From: Pyrinomonadaceae bacterium
GTDB lineage: Bacteria > Acidobacteriota > Blastocatellia > Pyrinomonadales > Pyrinomonadaceae
Direction: 5' to 3'
DNA length: 6,486 nucleotides
Assembly (NCBI GenBank): GCA_025929655.1
Contig: JAICPV010000135.1
Span: forward strand, 1 to 6,486
How positions within the stretch are numbered: the stretch's first letter is position 1; each line of letters begins with the position of its first letter. Position numbers and translations under genes: made by a program. Below, piece by piece: positions 1-3,852 of the stretch. The notes under the pieces were generated by a model. It was not told the origin of the DNA. It searched no databases and saw only the letters and a program-made list of their open reading frames with translations.

Positions 1-660
1 AGTATTGTTGCGGTTTTCGGTTTCGCGCTTAGCGGCTGCAGCTACAACGAGCTGACGGCCAAGCAGCAGAACGTGAAAGGGAAATGGGCAAACGTGGAAA
101 GCGCGCTGCAGAGGCGTGCCGACCTGATCCCAAACCTGATGACCGCCGCGCAGACGGCGGGCGTGCAGGAGCAGGAAGTGTTCGGCCAGATCGCCGAAGC
201 ACGTTCACGTCTTTTGAACGCACAGCAGCAGGCACCAGCGGGCGAGGGCGGCGATAAGTCTCCGGAACAAAAGCAGGCGGTCATCGATGCGGCAAATAGT
301 TTCGGCGGAACGATCGGCCGCCTGCTCAGCCTGCAGGAAGCATATCCGCAACTGAGGTCGAGCGAATTGTTCATGAACGTGCAAACCGAATTGGCGGGAA
401 CCGAAAACCGCATCAACGTTTCGCGTCAGGATTACAACGCGGCCGTTCAGGATTACAACACGACGCGCAATTCCTTTCCTGCCGTCCTGACCGCCGGGCT
501 GCTCGGATTTAAGGAAGAAGTCGGTTTCCAGGCCCAGCCCGGTGCGGAGACCGCTCCGCAATTGCCCGATCCGAATTCGATACGGCGCAATCAAAACGGA
601 GCCGCACCCGCGCCCGCCGCAAATGCTCCGGCATCAAACGCTCCGGCCGCGAACAGATAG
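1..660 (+). CDS. LemA family lipoprotein, 5' end missing
   Basis: The reading frame is open from base 1, so the start lies outside the window; 219 codons are visible. The visible N-terminus is the end of a signal sequence running into L-S-G-C (Cys codon at 37-39), a good lipobox, so the protein is probably lipid-anchored at the outer face of the inner membrane or in the outer membrane. After it come the LemA hallmarks: Y-N-E-L, then R-R-A-D-L-I-P-N-L at about residues 37-45, a long helical stretch, and F-P-A-V-L-T-A-G-L-L-G-F-K-E-E near the C-terminus. The last 45 or so residues form an Ala/Pro/Asn-rich, probably disordered tail beyond the usual domain. LemA proteins are helical and their exact role is unknown. 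It converges with the microcompartment cluster, which suggests no functional link. The family call is firm; the lipoprotein call rests on the partial signal peptide. Confidence 0.9.
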   Translation, partial: SIVAVFGFALSGCSYNELTAKQQNVKGKWANVESALQRRADLIPNLMTAAQTAGVQEQEVFGQIAEARSRLLNAQQQAPAGEGGDKSPEQKQAVIDAANSFGGTIGRLLSLQEAYPQLRSSELFMNVQTELAGTENRINVSRQDYNAAVQDYNTTRNSFPAVLTAGLLGFKEEVGFQAQPGAETAPQLPDPNSIRRNQNGAAPAPAANAPASNAPAANR

Positions 661-662
661 TT

Positions 663-732
663 GGAACGCGGACATCCATGTCCGCAACGTTTGCGCGATC
701 AAGCGAGATGCGGACCAGGAAGTCTGCGTTCC
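663..732. repeat. paired palindromic repeat (REPIN-like) between convergent genes
   Basis: Two 23-nt arms (663-685 and 710-732) are inverted copies of each other with 19 of 23 positions matching, separated by 24 nt. Each arm has its own palindromic core: 668-685 is a perfect 8-bp stem around CC, and 710-727 is a weaker version. The element fills the space between the lemA stop and the stop of the minus-strand Cys-rich gene, and its last base is shared with that TAG stop codon. A structure this long could also end transcription from both sides, but no T-tract follows it, so that is inference. No transposase is in view. Confidence 0.75.
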
Positions 733-1055
733 TAGAATCCGCGGGAACTGCACATCGAGCAATGATCGCAAGGCTTGCCGTTCGGCTCGAACGTGCAGGC
801 CTTTTCATTGTGCACATCGCCGAATAGCCCATCCGCGATCGCCTCGGTTATGTCGAAGCGTTCCTGGGAAGGATGGATCGATTCAGGATTTGGGATTTCA
901 GATTTCGGATTTGAAATTGCGGTTTCCAACATGTCGAGGCGATTGTTAATTTTGTCCAATGCCGTCAAGATCTGCGCGAGATCGCCGGCGCCCGACCGCG
1001 AACGCACGATCTGCTCGATCTTTTCGGCAATTTCTTTCGACTCAATTCGTCGCAT
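732..1055 (-). CDS. Cys/His-rich small protein at the end of the BMC cluster, function unknown
   Basis: This 107-residue protein is not recognised with certainty. I chose the ATG at 1055 because GGAAAAGA precedes it directly (GGA five bases upstream) and it overlaps the end of the preceding pentamer gene by 14 nt, which fits translational coupling; a further upstream start at 1175 would run through most of that gene. Residues 5-20 can form an amphipathic helix and 25-48 a short coiled coil. A Pro/Asn/Ser/Glu linker at 49-62 is built from two 7-residue repeats. The C-terminus holds C87, C96, H98, C99 and C102, ending in C-S-S-R-G-F, and looks like a small metal-binding knuckle. Its place in the cluster suggests a lumen or shell-associated accessory protein, and the N-terminal helix could act as a targeting peptide. 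Both ideas are inference. The gene itself looks real from coupling and composition. Confidence 0.7.
   Translation of the reverse strand: MRRIESKEIAEKIEQIVRSRSGAGDLAQILTALDKINNRLDMLETAISNPKSEIPNPESIHPSQERFDITEAIADGLFGDVHNEKACTFEPNGKPCDHCSMCSSRGF
886..913. repeat. tandem 7-bp repeat inside a coding sequence
   Basis: Four tandem heptamers of the form (G/A)GATTT(G/C) occupy 886-913, with a degraded fifth at 914-920. Read on the minus strand they encode the linker of the Cys-rich protein; because 7 nt times 3 gives 7 codons, the protein shows a 7-residue repeat (NPKSEIP, NPESIHP at residues 49-62). The plus strand reads as the phase-shifted GATTTCAGATTT type of low-complexity sequence, which from memory is common between genes in environmental phyla. 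Confidence 0.75.
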
Positions 1056-1338
1056 TCTTTTCCGACGGCAAAAGCTCGATGTAATCAACGACGCCGACGA
1101 TCGCCGAATCGATCGCGGCGCCTGGTTTTCCGGTCGCGGCAGTAGAGGCGGACCAGCCTTCCTGAGCGATAACAACTATGTCGCCCTCGCCGGAATTTAC
1201 AGAGTCGAGAGCGAGGCAGGTGTATTCCATATCCTCGCCTTCCGGCGTGATCTGACGGCAGAGCATCACGCGCGTGCCCTCATACCGCTGGTTTTTTTGA
1301 GTCGCGACTACGTTGCCAATTACCTTTGCTAAAAGCAT
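1042..1338 (-). CDS. BMC-P pentameric shell vertex protein (EutN/CcmL family), third copy
   Basis: A 98-residue EutN/CcmL (BMC-P) protein. Pentamers of this family cap the vertices of the icosahedral microcompartment shell. Family features are the opening M-L-L-A-K-V-I-G-N-V-V-A-T-Q-K (beta strand with the G-x-V-V-x-T pattern), A-L-D-S-V at residues 43-47 and the closing D-S-A-I-V-G-V-V-D at 77-85. It is the most divergent of the three copies: the usual G-A-G after the D-S-V segment reads N-S-G (48-50), the G-S-S-A-R loop is replaced by G-W-S-A-S, and there is a longer 60-75 region. Its ATG follows the TAG of the previous copy with no gap, and there is no clear Shine-Dalgarno sequence, so translation is probably coupled. 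Its end overlaps the Cys-rich gene by 14 nt. The family call is firm; whether it forms homo- or hetero-pentamers cannot be seen. Confidence 0.9.
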   Translation of the reverse strand: MLLAKVIGNVVATQKNQRYEGTRVMLCRQITPEGEDMEYTCLALDSVNSGEGDIVVIAQEGWSASTAATGKPGAAIDSAIVGVVDYIELLPSEKNATN

Positions 1339-1620
1339 CTAATTCGAACCGTTGAAAACATGCGAATCCGAATCGATTATGCCGACTATCGTGCAGTCGG
1401 TCGGGGTTTCGTCACGTTTGAATGGGAACGACGCCTCTTTCCCGCGGCACCAGAAAACCAATTCGCCGACGCCCGCGCCTACGGAATCAAGCGCGATCAT
1501 CGGCGAGCCTTTCGGTTTCAGATCGGCGTTAAGAGTTTGAACGAGCAGGAATTTCCGCCCGTGCAGGGTTTCGTTCTTAACGGTTGAAACCACCGTCCCG
1601 ATTACGCGTGCGATCTGCAT
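1339..1620 (-). CDS. BMC-P pentameric shell vertex protein (EutN/CcmL family), second copy
   Basis: A 93-residue BMC-P protein. It starts M-Q-I-A-R-V-I-G-T-V-V-S-T, has A-L-D-S-V-G-A-G at residues 43-50 and ends its core with T-I-V-G-I-I-D at 77-83, all family hallmarks. It differs from the first copy in residues 55-68, where the common G-G-S-S-A-R loop is replaced by W-C-R-G-K-E-A-S-F-P-F, adding a Trp and a Cys; C76 is a second cysteine. Its ATG (1618-1620) abuts the TAA stop (1621-1623) of the upstream copy, and its own TAG (1339-1341) abuts the next ATG, so the three pentamer genes form a chain with zero-base junctions and no strong Shine-Dalgarno sequences of their own. The three copies are clearly different in sequence, so this is not a recent duplication. 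Confidence 0.92.
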   Translation of the reverse strand: MQIARVIGTVVSTVKNETLHGRKFLLVQTLNADLKPKGSPMIALDSVGAGVGELVFWCRGKEASFPFKRDETPTDCTIVGIIDSDSHVFNGSN

Positions 1621-1890
1621 TTACGATGTGAACTCGAAACTGTCGATGACGCCGATGATCGCCGAATCTACCGGACAATCCTTGTTTCCCTCAGCCATTC
1701 GGGCCGAAGAGCCGCCGACGACGATCACCTTTTCGTGGTATCCGGCGCCGACCGTATCGACTGCGACGACGTAGCCGCTCTGGTCCGTGCCGTCCAGATT
1801 GATCGGCTTTACGATGAGCAGCTTTTTGCCGTGGAGGCGCTCGTCCTTTTGTGTGGAAACTACGGTGCCGAGGATGCGACCTATTATCAT
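1621..1890 (-). CDS. BMC-P pentameric shell vertex protein (EutN/CcmL family), first copy
   Basis: An 89-residue BMC-P protein and the most canonical of the three: G-R-I-L-G-T-V-V-S-T at residues 4-13, L-H-G-K-K-L-L-I-V at 19-27, V-A-V-D-T-V-G-A-G at 42-50, G-G-S-S-A-R at 59-64 and P-V-D-S-A-I-I-G-V-I-D at 73-83. Pentamers of this family close the vertices of the shell. It follows the hexamer gene after 82 nt that are mostly a CGAACAAC-type inverted repeat. The repeat runs up to the ATG, leaving no recognisable Shine-Dalgarno sequence, so this gene and the two coupled behind it may be translated weakly. That would suit the low number of pentamers per shell (inference). The start is fixed by the family N-terminus. 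Confidence 0.94.
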   Translation of the reverse strand: MIIGRILGTVVSTQKDERLHGKKLLIVKPINLDGTDQSGYVVAVDTVGAGYHEKVIVVGGSSARMAEGNKDCPVDSAIIGVIDSFEFTS

Positions 1891-1908
1891 TTGTTCGTCG
1901 TTCTTGGT

Positions 1909-1958
1909 TCGTGGTTCGTTGTTCGTCGATACGTTACAAAACGAACAACGAACAACGA
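1909..1958. repeat. CGAACAAC-type inverted repeat between hexamer and pentamer genes
   Basis: The arms 1909-1925 and 1942-1958 are inverted copies with 16 of 17 positions matching around a 16-nt loop; further CGAACAAC units lie on either side, so most of 1892-1971 is low-complexity repeat. In the minus-strand transcript this makes a long hairpin between the BMC-H stop and the first BMC-P start. No T-tract follows it on the minus strand, so it is not a standard terminator. It could slow ribosome entry on the pentamer genes or set an RNA processing point, or may simply be a spreading repeat. Confidence 0.75.
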
Positions 1959-1972
1959 TCTACGAACAACGA

Positions 1973-2251
1973 TCATTTCATCACTACCGGAAGGGTTTCA
2001 TCGACCGCATTATGCGGACGCGGGATAACGTGAACGCTGACGAGCTCGCCGACGCGGCGTGCGGCCGCGGCTCCGGCGTCGGTGGCGGCTTTGACGGCGG
2101 CGACGTCGCCGCGGACGATGGCGGTAACGAAACCGGCACCGATCTTTTCGTACCCGACGAGCTGCACGTTCGCGGCCTTGACCATTGCATCCGCTGCTTC
2201 GATCATTGCCACGAGGCCCTTGGTCTCAACCATTCCTAATGCTTCCTGCAT
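1973..2251 (-). CDS. BMC-H hexameric microcompartment shell protein (PduA/EutM/CcmK type)
   Basis: A 92-residue single-domain BMC protein that should form hexamers tiling the flat facets of a microcompartment shell. It matches the PduA/EutM type almost end to end: A-L-G-M-V-E-T-K-G at residues 4-12, E-A-A-D-A-M-V-K-A-A-N-V at 18-29, the pore segment K36-I-G-A-G40, the strand V-R-G-D-V-A-A-V-K-A-A at 46-56, and V-H-V-I-P-R-P-H near the C-terminus. The pore position that is Ser in PduA (K-I-G-S-G) is Ala39 here, followed by Phe41, so the central pore should be less polar. CAGGAG lies nine bases before the ATG, the best ribosome binding site in the cluster, as expected for the most abundant shell part. 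It is the only BMC-H gene in the window, and no tandem-domain BMC-T gene is present. It follows the aldolase after 47 nt. Confidence 0.96.
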   Translation of the reverse strand: MQEALGMVETKGLVAMIEAADAMVKAANVQLVGYEKIGAGFVTAIVRGDVAAVKAATDAGAAAARRVGELVSVHVIPRPHNAVDETLPVVMK

Positions 2252-2260
2252 TTGGTTTTG

Positions 2261-2266
2261 CTCCTG
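2261..2266 (-). promoter_or_regulatory. strong ribosome binding site of the BMC-H gene
   Basis: CAGGAG on the minus strand, nine bases before the BMC-H ATG. It is the only strong Shine-Dalgarno match among the BMC genes: the aldolase and the three pentamer genes have none. This suggests that translation is weighted towards the hexamer. Confidence 0.6.
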
Positions 2267-2298
2267 AATCGATAAATGAAAATAATGACCGGGCTAGT

Positions 2299-3099
2299 TT
2301 AACCCAACTTCGCGGCCTGGCTCAAAAGCTCGATAAGTTCTTCGCGTGTGAATGAGATCTTTGCACCGTTCGAGCTTGCTTTCGACGGATACTCGACCTG
2401 CAGGTCGCAAGTGATGCCGGCGTCGTGCAGATAACCGCACGCCTGACAACGGGCGTTCGATTTCAAATAACCTGCCTTTTCGCGGATGTTTATCAGCTTT
2501 TCGATCGCCTCTTGCGGCAGATCGTTTGCTCCGCCAAGAGCTTTCGCGAGGATCGCGATGCGTGCAGTGTGCTCTAGTGTTTCCAAACGGTCGAAAGCCT
2601 GCCAGAGGTCGTCGCCGTAAGCGACGGCACCGTGATTCGCCATCAGAAGCGCGTTGTGATGCTCGACATACGGCTTCATCGCCTCGGTCAGTTCGTTTGT
2701 TGACGGTGTACCGTAGCTCGTCAATGGCACACAGCCCAGCGTCAAGATCACTTCGGACAATATCGGTTGGTCGATCGCGAGTCCCGCGACGGCGAACGCC
2801 GTCCCGTGCGGCGGGTGCGCGTGGCAGACGGCCTTGACGTCCGGGCGCATCTTGTAGATCAGAAGATGCATCTCGAGCTCCGATGAAGCACGCTTGTCCG
2901 AAAGCGGCTTGCCGTCCATGTCCGTCAACGCCAGCGAATCTTCGGTCATCCGGCCTTTGCACGTCATTGTCGGCGTCGCGAGCACCGTATTCTCACCCAG
3001 ACGAATGCTTACATTGCCGTCCGACGAAACTACATAGCTTCGCTCATACAGCAATCTGCCGATCTCGCAGATCAGTTTTCTGGCTTGAGATTCGTCCAT
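2299..3099 (-). CDS. class II aldolase (fuculose/rhamnulose-phosphate type) with BMC-targeting tail
   Basis: A 266-residue zinc-dependent class II aldolase/adducin-family protein. Residues line up with E. coli L-fuculose-1-phosphate aldolase: G28-N29 for phosphate binding, E74 as the catalytic acid/base, and zinc ligands H93 and H95 (C-H-A-H-P-P-H-G) and H156 (A-N-H-G-A). The expected reaction splits a ketose 1-phosphate to DHAP and an aldehyde (lactaldehyde for fuculose or rhamnulose phosphate). The usual domain ends near 215. An extension follows with C218-x2-C221-x3-H225-x5-C231, a possible metal site, then a Ser/Asn/Gly linker (241-246) and an amphipathic helix at 248-264 (I, F, L, I, L, L spaced three to four apart), typical of encapsulation peptides. 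First gene of the BMC cluster, it probably delivers aldehyde inside the shell. There is no Shine-Dalgarno sequence and a hairpin ends seven bases before the ATG. The exact sugar is not decidable. Confidence 0.92.
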   Translation of the reverse strand: MDESQARKLICEIGRLLYERSYVVSSDGNVSIRLGENTVLATPTMTCKGRMTEDSLALTDMDGKPLSDKRASSELEMHLLIYKMRPDVKAVCHAHPPHGTAFAVAGLAIDQPILSEVILTLGCVPLTSYGTPSTNELTEAMKPYVEHHNALLMANHGAVAYGDDLWQAFDRLETLEHTARIAILAKALGGANDLPQEAIEKLINIREKAGYLKSNARCQACGYLHDAGITCDLQVEYPSKASSNGAKISFTREELIELLSQAAKLG

Positions 3100-3106
3100 T
3101 GAGGTA

Positions 3107-3152
3107 GAACAGGCCGTTAGCCTGTTCAGATCGACAGACTAACAGTCTGTCG
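3107..3152. repeat. two adjacent hairpins, inverted copies of one palindrome, in the aldolase leader
   Basis: Hairpin one has arms 3107-3114 and 3120-3127 (8 bp, perfect). Hairpin two has arms 3132-3140 and 3144-3152 (9 bp, perfect, 3-nt loop). The 17-mer ACAGACTAACAGTCTGT at 3134-3150 matches the reverse complement of 3109-3125 at 14 of 17 positions, so they are two copies of one element facing each other, as in a REPIN. On the minus strand the base of hairpin one is seven bases before the aldolase ATG, where a ribosome binding site would sit. Confidence 0.8.
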
Positions 3153-3167
3153 TACGTAAACAAGAAA

Positions 3168-3209
3168 CCACAGATTAACACTTGTGCTGCGCAAAGCGTT
3201 AACCTGTGG
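3168..3209 (-). terminator. possible terminator of the coiled-coil gene (imperfect inverted repeat)
   Basis: The arms 3168-3179 and 3198-3209 match at 11 of 12 positions around an 18-nt loop. On the minus strand the hairpin starts 21 nt past the stop of the coiled-coil gene and is followed by TTTCTTGTTT, a weak T-rich run. It may end that transcript before the BMC cluster. The CCACAGATTAAC arm also resembles a widespread intergenic repeat type, so a plain repeat is the alternative. If it does terminate, the BMC promoter should lie in 3100-3170, but I see no convincing -35/-10 pair there. Confidence 0.35.
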
Positions 3210-3230
3210 CCTTTTTACAACCGCTAAAAC

Positions 3231-3566
3231 TTACTTGATCGTGATCGTCCGCGTCTTTCCGCTGACCGTCGGCACCGGCGGTGGCGGCGGCACCGTGAAG
3301 ACGTCGACCTCACCGAGCGGCTCCGCTGCATGGATCGTGGTCCGCTCGCGTCGGAGGGTTTCCAGCTCTTCCTTTAACTTGCAGCGTTCGCGGCGGAGCT
3401 CTTCGACCTCCATTCGGACCTGTCGCAATTCGCGGAATTTCGACTGGCGACGCGAATTTCCGAAATTAGGAGCAGCAATGGTGATGAAAAAGCTTGCAAT
3501 GAAAAGCCCTGCGGCAAAAGTGATTAGGAATGGGACGACTCGCTTAAATACCCCTAAGCAGCACAT
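3231..3566 (-). CDS. small single-pass membrane protein with coiled coil, function unknown
   Basis: A 111-residue protein. It starts M-C-C-L-G-V-F-K-R, followed by one hydrophobic segment at residues 10-32 (P-F-L-I-T-F-A-A-G-L-F-I-A-S-F-F) that should be a membrane anchor. Residues 41-78 are rich in Arg and Glu with hydrophobic residues in heptad-like spacing, a likely coiled coil, followed by a five-proline run at 93-97 and a basic C-terminus ending I-T-I-K. No enzymatic motif is visible. The start is supported by GAGGTG seven bases before the ATG. The anchor segment resembles that of small proteins I associate with Acidobacteriota, but this is from memory. It lies upstream of the BMC cluster on the same strand, 131 nt away with a possible terminator between, so co-transcription is uncertain. 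It may form oligomers at the inner membrane. Confidence 0.7.
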   Translation of the reverse strand: MCCLGVFKRVVPFLITFAAGLFIASFFITIAAPNFGNSRRQSKFRELRQVRMEVEELRRERCKLKEELETLRRERTTIHAAEPLGEVDVFTVPPPPPVPTVSGKTRTITIK

Positions 3567-3573
3567 TAAATTT

Positions 3574-3579
3574 CACCTC
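3574..3579 (-). promoter_or_regulatory. ribosome binding site of the coiled-coil gene
   Basis: GAGGTG on the minus strand, seven bases before the ATG at 3566. It fixes the start of this otherwise uncharacterised gene. Confidence 0.6.
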
Positions 3580-3592
3580 AAAAGATCTATTA

Positions 3593-3680
3593 CGGATGAA
3601 TACGCCCGCCGGATGAATTCGGTTTCAAACCGCAAGCCGAGATGTTCCGCAAATCTTATAATAGCTTGTTTGCGGATGAA
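3593..3680. promoter_or_regulatory. divergent intergenic region with repeated CGGATGAA and a stem around a -10-like box
   Basis: The octamer CGGATGAA occurs three times on the plus strand (3593-3600, 3610-3617, 3673-3680). A perfect 8-bp inverted repeat (3646-3653 and 3669-3676) encloses TATAAT at 3657-3662 on the plus strand; the complement also reads as a TATTAT/TATAAG-like box towards the coiled-coil gene. No good -35 box is at the right distance on either strand. The arrangement would suit a regulator site between divergent genes, but the signal is weak. The whole gap 3567-3852 otherwise holds repeat A and the putative ruvA promoter. Confidence 0.3.
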
Positions 3681-3719
3681 CCGAAAGTAAAATCTATACA
3701 GTTCGCAGTAAAAACTTCT

Positions 3720-3791
3720 TTCTTTGCGAACTTTGCGTCTCTGCGTGAAAAAAAATCTTGTCTCACGCAAAGCCGCAAAGCACGCCAAGAA
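3720..3791. repeat. repeat A: CGCAAAG-family inverted repeat upstream of ruvA
   Basis: The 29-nt arms 3720-3748 and 3763-3791 are inverted copies with 24 of 29 positions matching around an A-rich 14-nt loop. Each arm is a string of short units of the type ACGCAAAG. Repeats B, C and D near the GxxExxY gene belong to the same family. Its right end lies about 10 nt before the putative ruvA promoter. Confidence 0.85.
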
Positions 3792-3801
3792 CTTCAAAGA
3801 C

Positions 3802-3830
3802 TTGGTTTGGCTTCCAAAGTGAATTAAAAT
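3802..3830 (+). promoter_or_regulatory. putative sigma-70-type promoter of ruvA
   Basis: TTGGTT (3802-3807) and TAAAAT (3825-3830) are separated by exactly 17 nt, and the ruvA ATG is 22 nt past the -10 box. The match to consensus is fair, and the position just after repeat A and before ruvA is sensible. I see no SOS (LexA) box beside it. Confidence 0.4.
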
Positions 3831-3852
3831 TGATTGTTGCACGCGTGAAACA

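Noticed and set aside
542..949. Plus-strand open frame overlapping the lemA end and the repeat region
   Set aside because: Out of frame with lemA and made largely of palindromic and heptamer repeat sequence; no family resemblance.
775..1332. 185-codon open frame on the plus strand opposite the last two BMC-cluster genes
   Set aside because: It is antisense to a clear BMC-P gene and the coupled Cys-rich gene, has no recognisable domain, and reads through the heptamer repeat; a shadow of the GC-rich genes.
1735..2239. Plus-strand open frames through the BMC-P/BMC-H junction
   Set aside because: Their protein is the low-complexity translation of the CGAACAAC repeat plus antisense of shell genes.
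2294..2962. 222-codon minus-strand frame inside the aldolase gene
   Set aside because: It is another frame of the same strand; the aldolase frame carries all the zinc and catalytic residues.
3573..3842. Open frames on both strands in the coiled-coil/ruvA gap
   Set aside because: They are translations of repeat A and its flanks, with Phe/Arg/Lys-rich low-complexity protein.
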